From Rosa chinensis (taxonomy: Eukaryota; Streptophyta; Magnoliopsida; Rosales; Rosaceae), in NCBI RefSeq assembly GCF_002994745.2, contig NC_037094.1:11841001-11905000 (forward strand): a DNA stretch of 64,000 bases, in the 5' to 3' direction. Below the pieces are notes generated by a model, which saw nothing but the letters and a program-made list of their open reading frames with translations, ran no database searches and was not told the DNA's origin. Of this stretch, positions 24,445-36,800 are shown piece after piece (position 1 is the first letter of the stretch; each line of letters starts with the position of its first letter). The translations under genes were made by a program, and so were the position numbers.

Positions 24445-24787
24445 CAGCGAAAGCTCTATTGATATTTGGGGTGCCTACAGAAGACGATGAAAATAATGAG
24501 GTAGACTGGTAAGGTGGGCTTTGCTCATCCCAAAGCAGCTGCTGCTATTATTATGACTTGTGAGACTAAAAGACGTTATAATACTGCGGATAATGTATCT
24601 CTATCGGCTGCGTGGCACCGCAGACATGGACCATGGCCTTGTGTTTGGTTTGGGTTTTTACTGTTCAAAAAAGGCCTACAAGTTTTGGGCTCTCATCATA
24701 TCTTTGATTGCAGTAAATTCGGAAAAGCTGGAAAACCCACTTCACCTCAAACGGATTGTTGGGTGTTTACAATGCCCATTGGGATAA
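24365..24787 (-). promoter_or_regulatory. PEX14 5' UTR and promoter with (GA)n tract
   Basis: This lies upstream of PEX14 on the minus strand. A GA/CT microsatellite of about 14 units at 24417-24444 falls in the probable 5' leader. The region is cut short by a hAT element about 430 bp from the start codon. Confidence 0.6.
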
Positions 24788-25220
24788 GTTTACAGTAGGG
24801 CTGGGCGTTTAAGCCCGAAAACCCGCAAACCCGGACCAGCCTGTCAAAGCCCGACTCGTTCGGGCCGGGCCCTATTTTTTTTGTCACCAAAACGGTTCGG
24901 GCCGGGCTTGCAATTTCGAAGATACGGTTCGGGCCGGGCTCTGCCATTCAAAGTTAGAAAAGCCCGTTTAGGCCCGTTTTAATTAAAAGGACACACATGT
25001 CCATATATTATTGGTCGTAATATAAGGCTTAAAATTTATACTATAGGATTAGGTACACCAAATTGTTCCTCACTCAAATACCTAAAGTCCAATACAATTA
25101 ACCTAATCAATCTAAGCCATTTCTTCAAACAATCAAACCCGATCTGAACCTAGACCCTAGAGGCCGCCTCCTGAAGGCTTCACTCTTCAGTCACCCATTT
25201 CTTCAAACCCGATCTGAACC

Positions 25221-25382
25221 CAGCTCACCAGCTGCCAGCTCCTCCGCCTGAACCCAGTCACAGACTCACAGTCGTTCCCGATCCACCAACGCCGAGACTC
25301 ACAGCTCACCAGCTGCCAGCTCCTCCGCCTGAACCCAGTCACAGACTCACAGTCGTTCCCGATCCACCAACGCCGAGACTCA
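25221..25382. repeat. 81-bp tandem duplication inside the hAT element
   Basis: Two adjacent, apparently identical 81-bp copies (25221-25301 and 25302-25382) begin CAGCTCACCAGCTGCC. Shorter partial copies (CCCAATCGTTCCCGATCTGAAC) follow to ~25450. Perfect identity suggests a recent duplication. Confidence 0.85.
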
Positions 25383-25784
25383 CAGTCCCAATCGTTCCCG
25401 ATCTGAACACAGTCCCAACTCCCAGTCCCAATCGTTCCCGATCTGAACCCAGTGTCAGCGGCTCCGCCTCCTTCAGTCACCTTCAAGCAATCAAACCCGA
25501 ATTGAACCCAGTGCCAGCGCCTCCGCCTCTGCCTCCGCCTCCTTCAGTCACAGTCCTTCACCCAGCGCCTCCGCCTCTGCCTTCCCAAACTTATCTGGTC
25601 CTCTCTCTTTTCACATCAAGCTGTGAGTTTCTTTATCCTTGTTCAGTTTGTTTGATTTCTTCTCTTTATGTGTGTATCTCCGTGCATATGTTGTGATATG
25701 TTGAAGAAATGTGTTGTATCTCCGTGCATATGTTGATTTTTTTTGTTTCTCTGTGTATCTCTGTGTATCTCCGAATCGTGTTTT

Positions 25785-26130
25785 AGCACCGGGAATAGAG
25801 TAATTGATCCTTATAGAAGCTCTCTAACTCCTAAATCTGTTGAAGCAATAATATGCTTACAGAATTGGATCAAATCAGAGAATGTTCAAAGTATTGAGTT
25901 TTTCCCAACAATTGAGGAGATGGAGTTCTATGAGACGTGTGAAGAGGGTATGTTTACTCTTTACATGTTTACTTCGTCTTCTATGCCATTGTTTTTCAGT
26001 TTTTGATGTGAATCAATGTAATTTAAATGTTTTTTTAATGAAATGACAGATTATGCGAAGGAGAAATCCGGTGAACAATCAGCAAAAAGGGCTGCTTGTA
26101 AGGCAAAAAAATCAAAGCAGGCTGAGAATT
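25785..26130 (+). pseudogene. hAT transposase C-terminal fragment
   Basis: After an acceptor-like TTTTAG at about 25783 the frame reads GNRVIDPYRSSLTPKSVEAI and continues to YETCEE at about 25946. A GT donor follows and a second piece begins near 26050 (YAKEKSGEQSAKRAACK). The first part matches the conserved region near the C-terminus of plant hAT transposases. The N-terminal DNA-binding zinc finger and catalytic core are absent. Confidence 0.65.
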
Positions 26131-27171
26131 CAGGTGAGCTGCTGTGTATTGGTTTTGATCTGCAATAAGCTATTCATGCTATCAGCCAACAATAAGCTTG
26201 CAAGATAATCAAATCAATAAGCTTACAAACTGATTATTATGTTTTCTGCAATATTATCATACACTGATGTCAGTTTTGATCTATTTTCACTCTATTGAAT
26301 CACTTGTTGATAATTTTTGTATATTGGCTGCTGTAGGGAAAATCATCATTGCCAATTGATGGCTGGCTTTACTGAATTGCTGAGAAGACTGGAAAGAAAA
26401 ACTGCTGAATTGTTCTTTCCAATTTCGACTTGTTATTTCAATTTTAGCTTTGTACTTGAATTGGGACTTTGTATTTGAATTGCAGCTTTGTGTCTTTATA
26501 TTTGAATTGGGACTTTGTAATTGAACTGCAGCTTTGTGTCTTTGTGTTTGAATTGGGACTTTGTGTTGAATTGCATGTCAGATTGTTCTTGACTTCTTCT
26601 ATTTCAATTTGGATCTTGAAATCTACGTATTTGGATATTTGAATGTGCAGGGTGAACTTTGGATATGGATATTGGATAGTGTTTTGAATTCAACATGTTG
26701 AAATGAATGGAATTTGCATTATATATGTGTGAGCAGGTAGCAAAGAAGGCATATTAATAAAAGTATAAAACTGGTATTTGGGCCTGAAAGCCCGGAAACC
26801 CGACCCGAACAAAAACGGGCCGGTCCCTGTAGGTGTCAAAACGGGCTTTAGGCCCGAACCGTAAAAAACGGGCCGGGTCCGGGCCCAGTGAAATTTTTCT
26901 TGAACCCGGCCCGTGCCCAGCCCTAGTTTACAGACCACCGGCCAGTTGTTTTTAGGAGTTGTTTCAAGTGATAGATCACACAAATCTCGATCGAATTATA
27001 GTTTTTTATTTTGAAAAATAGTAAAAAAAGAAAAGAAAAAAAAATTGGATTGAGATTTCTGAGTTCTGTCAGTTCTAAAATTATTTAAAAATTATGATTT
27101 AGTCTTAGGAAGCTTTTGGTAAAAAAAAACAAAGAATATGCAATTTTGACTAAAAATTCCGAGCATTAATT

Positions 27172-27181
<10 letters not shown>

Positions 27182-27210
<29 letters not shown>
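27182..27210. repeat. poly-G(29) tract
   Basis: An uninterrupted run of 29 G follows a T run. It lies in copy 1 of the diverged duplication; copy 2 has only a short G-rich stretch there. Confidence 0.9.
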
Positions 27211-27293
27211 TGGGGGAAGAATTCTAGAATTGATTCCCACAAGTTGGAAAAGCAAAAACTGTCTTTCATTATGTTTAGCCTCGCTTTCAAGAC

Positions 27294-27814
27294 TAGGGAT
27301 GACAAAAATCTCTAGTGGGGTGGAGCTCCATTGGATACCCCTAATGGGGGGAGAATTCGGGGACAAATGGGCTATCTAAGATTGGGGATGGGGCGGGGTC
27401 GCTGGGATGGTATTGTGTTCTCCATCCCCAATGATATATACATATATTTAATATATATATATATATATATTTTTAATATAAATCACAAATATATACATTT
27501 ACTACTTTACTTTAATAGTGTTTTGACTTTTGCACTCACTGAATTATGATTTATGAATTTAATCATATTTTAAATTTATTTGTTGTATATTTTTATTTTA
27601 AAAAATGCAATATGAGAAAAAATTATTTTATTTATTAAATTCTTATTGGGGATTTAGGGCTGGTTTGGAGGTTTAATCCCCAATGGGGATGGGGGCGAGG
27701 AGTCCCCAATATAATTTTATTTGGGATTGGGGCGGGGATAGGGGTAAAAAATGACCCCGGGAATGGAGATAATATTGTGATCCCCATCCCCAACCCGCTC
27801 TATTGCCATCCCTA
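27294..27814. mobile_element. hAT-type MITE
   Basis: Ends are TAGGGATGACAAA and, reversed, TAGGGATGGCAAT. The interior is AT-rich with GGGGATGGGG-type subterminal words in both orientations. The left TSD TTCAAGAC (27286-27293) pairs with TTCAAAAT once the solo LTR inserted one base beyond the right end is removed (27815 plus 29475-29481). The two differences are transitions, as expected from cytosine-methylation decay. Confidence 0.75.
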
Positions 27815-27815
27815 T

Positions 27816-29469
27816 TGATAGGAGCATTTTAATGCGACGTTTTACTTGCTTTTCCCTACATTTCTTGCGTTATTTCCTTATTAAAACCCTGTTTAGGAAA
27901 GTTTTCATTCTTTGATTGGGAAAGTTCCTATTTGTAGAAAGTTTCTATTTTTATAGTTTCTATTTATCATTTTTAGTAAGTTTCCATTTTCGGTAGTTGC
28001 CATTTTTCATTTTAGGAAAGTTTCTATTTTTCTTATTAGTTTCTATTTTTAGGACCTCCAAGCAAGTGGAAAATCTTGAAGAGGAAAATCAAAGTTGCAA
28101 CCAAGTGGAAAATCTTGAGGAGGAAAATCAATTCAAGTTGAACAAGTGATAAACAAGTGGGAAGATATTTTTTACAAATTTGTCTAACATATCTAGCCCT
28201 TCATTTATGTTCATCTCCACCCTCCATTCATCATTTTTTGGGCTATAAATACACTTCTCCTCTCACTCTCAAAATACCAATACCTTCATCCATCTCATCT
28301 TCTTTGTCTCTCTATTTCCTTTTCATTTTTCTCTCCATTCTCTAGTTTTAAGTTTCTGCATTTTCAAGCAAGAAGAGGAAGAAGAAGAAGGAGCCGTGAA
28401 TATCATATCCTCCATCATCCACCTTGAAGGCTTGCTTCCAAGATTCAAGATCCAACCATCTAGCTCTCCATCTCTCCATCTCCACTCACGGTTTAATTCG
28501 TTCCTTTGCCTTGTAACCTTTTTGGTTTCCTTGTTTGATTTCGTATGAACTTGTTTCTAGTTAACAATAATGTTTAGGGCAAAGTTTAAGCCCAATTTCT
28601 ATGTTTAAATAAAGTTTTCGAATTCTATAATTGTGATTCTAAGTTGCTTATGTGAGTTTGTTCGATTGAATTTGCTTGATAGAAAACTTTTATATGTTTA
28701 TCTTATTTGGGTCGACACTTATAGGATTTGCATGTAATTGGTGCTAGGTTTAAGAACATGAAATCGACTTTTCGTTTTGTGTAAACTTGAATCAAAGTAG
28801 TAAAGGTTCTGGACAAGAATCAAATTTAATTGAAGAGGATTGCAATTAGGTGGACTTTTCTATAACTAAGTTGTACACTTGAGTTGATAGCCTTTCTCTA
28901 TGTCTAATGCGTTGAACATGTCATGATTGACTAGCTTTCTAGGGCTTGATTGCATGTTTGATAAGATTAATCTAGGTGCTTTCGCTTAGGTTAATTAGCA
29001 TTGAAAAGTAAAATATGGGAAATCATTTGCTTTCGAATGTTTCACATGATCAACTCCTCTCTCATGACTTGGAAGAACAATTATAGGGTTTGAATCGAAT
29101 TTGATTACATGGAATTGATTTTGATCTTTGTTCCTTGCGTTCCACCCCTGTATATATGTTTTTACGTTTTCTTTATTTTATTTATTTTAATTTTAATTTT
29201 AAGAATCCTAATCCCCCCTTATTTGTGTTTACTTGTATATATTTATTCTTTATTTTATTTTTGTAAATAATACTTTATTTTTAATTCTTTATTTGTTTAT
29301 ACAATTGTATATATTTATATTCTTTATTTTATTTTTGTAAATAATACTTTTCTTTATTTGTTTCACAATTACAAGTGTACCCTCAATCCCCGGAATAGAA
29401 CGATCCCTATTTGCTTATACTACTAACGATATTTTCAGGGTTAAATTGCGCGCTCCCAAAAGCGCGTCA
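27816..29469 (+). mobile_element. solo LTR A (large Ty3/gypsy-like LTR)
   Basis: Starts TGATAGGAGCATTTTAATG and ends in TCA, flanked by the 5-bp TSD CCTAT at 27811-27815 and 29470-29474. A promoter-like CTATAAATAC is at ~28240, followed by a CT-rich leader. The 3' end (CCCGGAATAGAACGATCCC then a GGGTTAAATT stretch) is typical of large gypsy LTRs, where similar words precede the LTR terminus. There is no internal retrotransposon sequence, so this is a recombination-derived solo LTR of 1654 bp. Confidence 0.88.
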
Positions 29470-29494
29470 CCTATTCAAAATGCTATTTGAGCTG

Positions 29495-31534
29495 TGATGC
29501 GCTCGAAGCAAGCGCATAATTTAACCCTGAAATATCGTTAGTAGTATAAGCAAATAGGGATCGTTCTATTCCGGGGATTGAGGGTACACTTGTAATTGTG
29601 AAACAAATAAAGAAAAGAATTATTTACAAAAATAAAATAAAGAATATAAATATATACAATTGTATAAACAAATAAAGAATTAAAAATAAAGTAATATTTA
29701 CAAAAATAAAATAAAGAATAAATATATACAAGTAAACACAAATAAGGGGGGATTATGATTCTTAAAATTAAAATTAAAATAAATAAAATAAAGAAAACGT
29801 AAAAACATATATACAAGGGTGGAACGCAAGGAACAAAGATCAAAACCAATTCCATGTAATCAAATTCGATTCAAACCCTATAATTGTTCTTCCAAGTCAT
29901 GAGAGAGGAGTTGATCATGTGAAACATTCGAAAGCAAATGATTTCCCATATTTTACTTTTCAATGCTAATTAACCTAAGCGAAAACACCTAGATTAATCC
30001 TATCAAACATGCAATCAAGCCCTAAAAAGCTAGTCAATCATGACATGTTCAACGCATTAGACATAGAGAAAGGCTATCAACTCAAGTGTACAACTTAGTT
30101 ATGGAAAAGTCCACCTAATTGCAATCCTCTTCAATTAAATTCGATTCTTGTCCAGAACCTTTACTACTTTTGATTCAAGTTACACAAAACGAAAAGTCGA
30201 TTTCATGTTCTTAAACCTAGCACCAATTACATGCAAATCCTATAAGTGTCGACTCAAATAAGATAAACATATAAAAGTTTTCTATCAAGCAAATTCAATC
30301 GAACAAACTCACATAAGCAACTTAGAATCACAATTATGGAATTCGAAAACTTTATTTAAACATAGAAGTTGGGTTTAAACTTTACCCTAAACATTATTGT
30401 TAACTAGAAACAAGTTCATATGAATTCAAACAAGGAAAACAAAAGATCATTACAAGGAAAAAGAATGAATTACACCGTGTGGGGAGATGGAGATGGAGAA
30501 CTAGATGGTTGGATCTTGAATCTTGGAAGCAAGTCTTCAAGGTGGATGATGGAGGATATGATCTTCACGGCTCCTTCTTCTTCTTCCTCTCCTTGCTTGA
30601 AAACGCAGAACTTTGCAACTAGAGAATGGAGAAGGAAAATGGAGAGGAAATGGAGAGACAAAGAAGATGAAATGGATGAAGGAATTGGTGATTGAGAGTG
30701 AGAGGAGAATGTGTTTAAATAGGGAAGAAAAAGAAGAGTGAAATGATGAGATGAAGAAAAATAATGAAAGTGGAGTATGAAAGTGGTTTGTAAAATATGT
30801 AAAAGATGAGGTAATGATGAAAGCAAAGCATGAAGGTGAAGAAATGTGGAAGTGATGATGATCTTTTAGGGTAGAAAAAATGTATCCAAGGAAAAAGAAA
30901 TGCTTTCTTCATATGGGTGGGAAACATGAATATGTGGTGTTGAGCTGTTTTCAGGTCAGTTTCTTCCCCTTTATTCCTTCAATTATTTCTACATCAAAAC
31001 TTCAGAATGAGCCTTCGACTTCTTCATAAAAAATGTTCCACTATGAGTGTAGATCATCTTGACAAATTTTCAGAGATTTATTCCATGTGGTTGGGCCGGA
31101 AATGCTGCTGGACCTCTTACAGGTCCAGTTTTCCGGTTTTGCTTCTGTAGAAAATTGGGCTGATTGTTTGAAGGCCTTCCACTCATATTTTTCTCTGGTA
31201 CTCTTCATAAGAAATGATCATTTGGGTGTCTAGAATGGATCTGGAGAGTTTCAGCTCATTTCGAGTTCATTTGGTCAGGTGGCCGCTCCTTCTTCCTTGT
31301 TTGGCTCTGATTCTCGTAGCCGGAGTAAGAAAATATTCAAGGTTGACTTTTTAGTGCATTTTCATTCTTCTCCATCATTTCTAGGTAATTATGGACGTAA
31401 CACTCATTTCACCTTCATCTACTCCAATGTACCTAAAAATAGAAATTGAATTAAAAATCGATTCAGTTAAGGAATTAACTAAGCAAAATGTGAGGAATTA
31501 ACTATTAAAATATCACATTAAAATGCTCCTATCA
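29495..31534 (-). mobile_element. solo LTR B, same family, opposite orientation
   Basis: Read on the minus strand it starts TGATAGGAGCATTTTAATG at 31534 and ends GCATCA at 29495. It is flanked by the 5-bp TSD AGCTG at 29490-29494 and 31535-31539. It aligns with solo LTR A over most of its length and is longer (2040 bp), mainly in the U3 part (30.7-31.4 kb). Its own TSD shows an independent insertion, not a palindromic duplication of A. Confidence 0.88.
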
Positions 31535-31685
31535 AGCTGCTACTCATTTGTGGCTAAGAGTTTTGTTTCTGCCCAACTCTTGTCAAAGGCTTTGGACCGA
31601 GACATACAATTAGACACAAGCGAAAAAAAGTCAAATTTTTGTTCATGAGAGCATTTCTACTCCTTTTAATTTGTCTCCAACATGT

Positions 31686-32241
31686 ATTTTTGCGGGGTCA
31701 AGTGGTGGGGATGGAGTAACATGAGGTTTTTTCAAAAGGTGATGAGAGCTAAGTAGTCCAAAGAATAGATAGTTTCAAAACTGAAGCTCAAAATCTAGTT
31801 GATAGAGTTTTAGATATATGTTTTTTCATTCATGCCTTTGTCATATCTTTGTTCTTCTAAAAATTCTTTCATTTTTTGTTGCAGTTAGTAGCTCTCTATA
31901 ACTGTTGCAGTGGCTTTGCAACACAATGATTGTAGCTTTCTATGCTTATGTTAGTTTCTTTTCAAGTTAATGTCAATAGCTGTTCTGTTTTTGTTTTGAT
32001 TGATATCAAGTTATATTAGCTCTCTATAACTGTTATAGTGACTTTTTAACATAGTGCTAATACCTTTCTCTGCCTATGTTAGTATCTTTTCAAGCTGATG
32101 TCAGTAGCTCTGTTTTCATTTTGATTGATTTCAAGTTATCTTCTATCAATAGAAATGTTACAATGCTAAGGAAGATAATTAAGTTTACATACCCGCTTCT
32201 AGCAGCTGCTTAATTAAAGCGACAAACTGCAAAAACTCGAT
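31686..32241. other. intergenic AT-rich sequence between the two duplication copies
   Basis: Contains two internally similar ~90-bp stretches (around 31885-31975 and 32010-32110) with GTTAGTTTCTTTTCAAG- and AGCTCTCTATAACTGTT-type words. No gene is visible. Confidence 0.5.
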
Positions 32242-32668
32242 TTAATCTTTTTTATGATTTTTTTTTGGTTTTCTAATTTTATTTTAGAAAATTGTAAGTC
32301 GAGATTTTTGAATTCCATAAGTTATAAAATTGCTTTAAAATCATGACATAAGGATCAAAGAATTTTAGTAAAAAAAAAAAAGGCAAGTAATTTTGGCCAG
32401 AAAAACTATGTTATAATCCACATATTTTGGTGAGAAATCATGGTCTCGATCATTTTTTTTTGTGGGGTGAAAGTTTTGGATTTAAAAAACATACAATATC
32501 TTTTGGTATGTTAATGTTACTTTCAGGATGTTAGAAAACTGTTATCCGAGCTATTACTCATTTTGTGACAATATCTCTAACTCTTCTCGTCAAAAACTTT
32601 GGAATAAAATATTAGATTAGACGCATGAACAAAAAAGAGTCAAGTTATCTATAAGAGCATTTGTACTA

Positions 32669-33180
32669 TGTACTTACATGAACAATTGCCAAGCATAATT
32701 AGCTATAATGAGCCACACTCATATTATCGCCAGCGCTACCAACAACCATCAACGGTGTGACATATGGAAACACAACCAAGCAGGCTATCACCTGAGCCCC
32801 GGCTCACCTCCAGATCACCGCTGACGCGGCTCGTGTCAAGATGGCCTCGCTGAAGCATCAGAAGCTGGGAACTGAAGCATATCAGTCCCATATCGAAAAC
32901 AAGGAAGAGATCAATCTCTTCCCCACCTATAAAAGGTCAACTCCTCTCTCCTCATTAATTACGCATTTTATTACTTACTTACTGTGATTCTGTCAACACA
33001 AATACATTGACTAACTTAGGCATCGGAGAAGAGAAGACCGCCCAACGCAGTCTCCCTCTGACGCCCTTTGTATTTTACTTGACAGATAGCAGAAACTCGG
33101 AGAACATCACAAGTAGAGGTCTGCCCACCGGACCAGCGTTAACTGAGATTTGGGCTACCGCTCAATCTTAGACATTAACA
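32669..33180. mobile_element. 512-bp solo LTR
   Basis: Starts TGTACTTACATG and ends TTAACA, with near-matching flanks TACTA (32664-32668) and TACTC (33181-33185). Aligning the flanks with the other duplication copy (GCATTTCTACTCC) confirms that exactly this segment was inserted. It holds CCTATAAAAGG at ~32928, a TATA-like signal on the plus strand. No internal retroelement sequence is present. Confidence 0.7.
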
Positions 33181-33417
33181 TACTCCTTTCGATTTGTCTC
33201 CAACAATTTATTATTTAAAATTTATTCTATCAATTTATGCAACTTTATGATAAGTTTCAATTTGGAAAAGCTTGACGATAAATTTACACGATAATCGGTT
33301 TTCAAAACTTTTATTGAAGCTGCAACTATATGGTGATAATGAGTCCAACAAGCTTCGAAATGATATATGATGACATGATGTCATGATGTGACCTAATTGG
33401 ACCAAAAAAATGTCTTC

Positions 33418-33880
33418 TTTTTTTTTTTGAATGAAAATGTCAACTTCATTAATAATAATAAAGATTATAAAAAATAGATATAGAAAGTACATCAAAAATT
33501 AAAAAAGCGACAATAAAAGAATGAAAATAAAACCTAGCATAGCTATAGCTAGATGCAATAATGCATATGAAGACGCACCGCATGTAATCAGGGCTATTTA
33601 AAGAATTACTAATGGTATAACCGACCATAAAAGGCCAATCTTCCATCAAAGTAACTGGTGATATGACCAACAAGTAACTGGTGATATGACCAACCAAACA
33701 TATTCCTCGTATCTTGTACGCCGAAAAAAGAACAATTTTCCACCTATGTTACCGATAGTATGACCAACCAGAAAAGGACAACCTTCTAATAGTATAACGG
33801 GTGATATGACTATCCATGCATCTTCCACGTAAAAAATACGCCAAATAGAGGATAATCATCCACCTGAAAAATAGTACCAC
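33418..33880 (-). mobile_element. probable 3' end of a LINE or SINE retroposon, reverse orientation
   Basis: A run of 12 T followed by GAATGAAAATGTCAACTTC is the reverse complement of a poly-A retroposon tail and resembles the tail of the retroposon at 19.4 kb. Behind it are repeated TGATATGACCAAC words, including a near-perfect 23-bp duplication at ~33650-33692. No TSD was found. Confidence 0.4.
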
Positions 33881-36800
33881 AATTCAATGACCCATATCCA
33901 AGCAATATAGGCCCAACCCAAACCCAGAGACCTAGCCCAAGTCAAGGCCCGACCTGGATCCCAAGGAAGAGCCCAAATCTAGACCCGATCCCCCGAGTCC
34001 CAAATCCAGACCCGACCCCAGTCTCCATGTGAGCCCCTGAAAAAATTTGGTTAATTTTCGAAGGTAATTTTTCACCAATAAGATTTTTCTCAAGGTGATT
34101 AAAGTAAAGGAATTGATTTCGGAAATTATTTTGGTGTCGAGACTTCGATTTGGGCCTTACAATTTAGGTTTGGGCCAAAGTTCTTCCATTTGGGCCTAGG
34201 GCTAAGTCGTAAAATAAATTAGGAGGTTTCCGACGAAAAACGAGTAAAAGAAAAGTTACGACCCAAAACCCGAAAGGAATCAGCAAGGAGAATTCCGTAA
34301 TTCATCGCAAGGGCAAAGTGGACATTTCGCATACGCTAGTATCAATAGAAAGCTAGGAAACCCTAGCCTCATTTCTCTCCCTCTCTCTTCTCTCGGCCGG
34401 GTCCCTCCCCCCCCAACCTCTCGCACTTTCTCTCTCTTCTTCCCTCTGCAAACGCTGGAAAACTCCATCTCCGGCCACCCCCTTTTGACACAGCCTCCAC
34501 CCTTCAAACCAGCTCCTGAATCCGACCTAAACCCAAGAAAAATCTGAACCATGCACCAACCTTCCTCTCTTCTTCTTTCCTTTGCCACAACCGGAGACTT
34601 GCTCCGGCCACCATCTCAACACACCACCTCCACCAATTGACCCAGAGTATAAATCCGCCCAAAGCCCAACCGAAATCACCACCAACTCACCAGGCATCGT
34701 CGTTCCCCTCCGCCGACGACCACCACAGTTCCACTGTGTTGCCTGGAAACCGAGCCTCCATTTCTGACCATCATTTCAATACACCTCCGACACCAACGTG
34801 CTCAGACGAAGCCAAACATTGAAGCCCCAAAGCTTCGCTGACGATCGACGCCAGGAAATGCCGCACGAGCTTGCCGGAAACCGTAGCTCTACATGTCTTC
34901 GTTTTTCGACTTCCCGTTTGAAACGAACGAAGTTACCTCCAAGGATGGAATCAGGACCTCATGATCGACCAAAATCCCCAAAACCCGACCTCCGATTCCG
35001 ACCAGAGCCACCGCCACCGTGGACGCCGCCGTGAGCTCCACCAGTTTATCCCCTTGTTCTGGTAAGCTGGATTTTCATCCCTCCTTCTTAGTTGAGGCTC
35101 CTGCTTCGATTTAGATTGAAAACCCTAATGGTTGTTGTTCAAATTGGATTGTGTGAGGTTAAGGATTTATGCGTTTCTGGAAGTTTTGGAGAAGGAGACG
35201 ACTACTGGCCGGATCAGTTTCAATTGAAACTGGGGGAGGTAAGAACCATGTATAGGTTCTGTTTTGGGATACCGAAATGGTCTAGGGTGGGTTACTGATG
35301 ATCTGGTATTTGTTAGGTGTTACGCGACTGTTGATGGTAGATTGCAGCAATTGGAATTAGCCCTCAGTTTGGAGAAGAAGAATTGGTAAGGGTCTGGGTC
35401 CCTAGTTACAGAGTACTGTTGGTGTGGTGATGTTAAAATGGTTGTAACTGTGGCTTATCGATTGAAAGCATTGAGTTTGAGTTTGAGTTGTTGTTGATTA
35501 AATGGTTGGAAACCGGTTAATTGTTTGATTGATTAATGCCTCTCAAAGTTATCGATTAAAATAAAGTATACTATGGACAAGCATAAAATGGCTAGATGTG
35601 TGGAAAAGATTAGTGTTGTTAGTTAAAACGATGATGGAGTGTGAATTGCCATATTGTAAAATAAATGGTTGCTGTAAAAGAACATGAGGAGCTTGAGTAA
35701 TCATCAATGTTGCTTGGGGTTCGGAAGTGAAAGTGGTGGATTTTATTTGATAGAGTTAAATTAGGATATCGGATTAAAGTTCATGGAACAATTTACAAAT
35801 GGAAGTACTTTAGTGGTATCATATCTTGGAATGAACATGGTCAGCTAAGTCATTCGAGAATGGTAAATTATGCTTTGTTTTCATAAAGTAAAACACTAAA
35901 CAAATAAAGGTCAAAGTGCCAAGTATAATGACCATATCCTAAATGATTCAAATGCAATATCATGTGGATTATTTAGGAATGGTAAATATATTTGTTGCTT
36001 AAGAAAGAAATGCTAGACAATGGCATTGAATAATTAATGCGGACTGTATTATGGAAAGAAGCATAATCACCATATCCTAAATGGTTCAAAAGCTGTATCA
36101 TTTGAACTATTTGGGAATGGTTAATAGGTTTTATTTGTTAAAGGTTAATTCGATGGACTTTAAGGAAAATTAAATAAATGCTTTGGTTGCTCGGTTAGTT
36201 GAGTTATTATGACGTCAAGTTATTTATTGGTTTAATTTTATTTCAAAGGACTCGAGCGTGTGCACATGGATTTGGACAAATGATCGAAAGTCGGGAACGA
36301 ACCCGAATGTAGACAAGCACTCCGATTCCAGGTAGGGTGAGCTGTCCCTTCCTTGTTAGATGCTTTTCTATATGTGGAATGCTCTAGTATATTAATATGT
36401 TGCCTGCAAGTACGTCTTTGGGTTGTTCATTAGTCGATGCCTCGTGATATCCGGGTTTTCAAAACTGATAAATGTTTATTGCGAAAACCGAGGCTAGACT
36501 TGCATGTTGAGATACTGTACCCATCGTATGTTTATACTTGTGACCTGAAAGTGAATGGGACCTCGACGCGTAGATTCCTAGGGATCCCACGGTGTCGATA
36601 ACCATGAACCTCCGGAGGGGGCCGTGCTCCTATGTTTGTCTAGGAAAGATAAGTTTAGACAGTGAACCAGTCATAGGAGACTCAGGGCCAGGAAATGGAC
36701 ACTTTCGCTACTTGTAGTCAGAAATACTACAGAGTAGTTGGCTGGTTCTCGAATTCAGGACGAACCAGGTCGGTCACCAATTTGTTTATATTAGCCGGTT

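Larger units (their letters stand above)
24796..26925. mobile_element. hAT-superfamily element, non-autonomous derivative with transposase remnant
   Basis: The 8-bp TSD GTTTACAG occurs at 24788-24795 and 26926-26933. Terminal inverted repeats start TAGGGCTGGGC and end GCCCAGCCCTA, the standard plant hAT end. Subterminal regions are full of GGCCCG/CGGGCC words in both orientations. The interior has a proline-rich, tandemly repeated stretch (25.2-25.6 kb). Near 25785-26000 is a coding remnant (GNRVIDPYRSSLTP then VEAIICLQNWIKSEN) that matches the C-terminal dimerisation end of plant hAT transposases. The rest of the transposase is missing, so the element cannot move on its own. Confidence 0.9.
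26984..33210. repeat. diverged direct duplication (two ~500-bp copies) split by later insertions
   Basis: Copy 1 lies at ~26984-27293, 29475-29494 and 31535-31685. Copy 2 lies at ~32242-32668 and 33181-33210. Matching landmarks are GTCGAGATTTTTGAATTCC-like, CTTTTGGTAAAAAAAA/ATTTTAGTAAAAAAAA, GAGCTATTACTCATTT/GAGCTGCTACTCATTT and ATTTGTCTCCAAC. Copy 1 is broken by a hAT MITE and two solo LTRs, copy 2 by one solo LTR. What the original sequence was is unknown. Confidence 0.6.

Noticed and set aside
27816..31534. Giant foldback transposon or a palindromic gene pair
   Set aside because: Each arm has its own 5-bp TSD and LTR-type ends, so two separate solo LTR insertions explain it. Reading frames inside the arms (for example near 29538-29855 and 30470-30826) are low-complexity chance frames.
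34582..35298. Pro-rich plus-strand frames as a host gene
   Set aside because: Low complexity, no conserved motif, and placed inside a repeat-like block.
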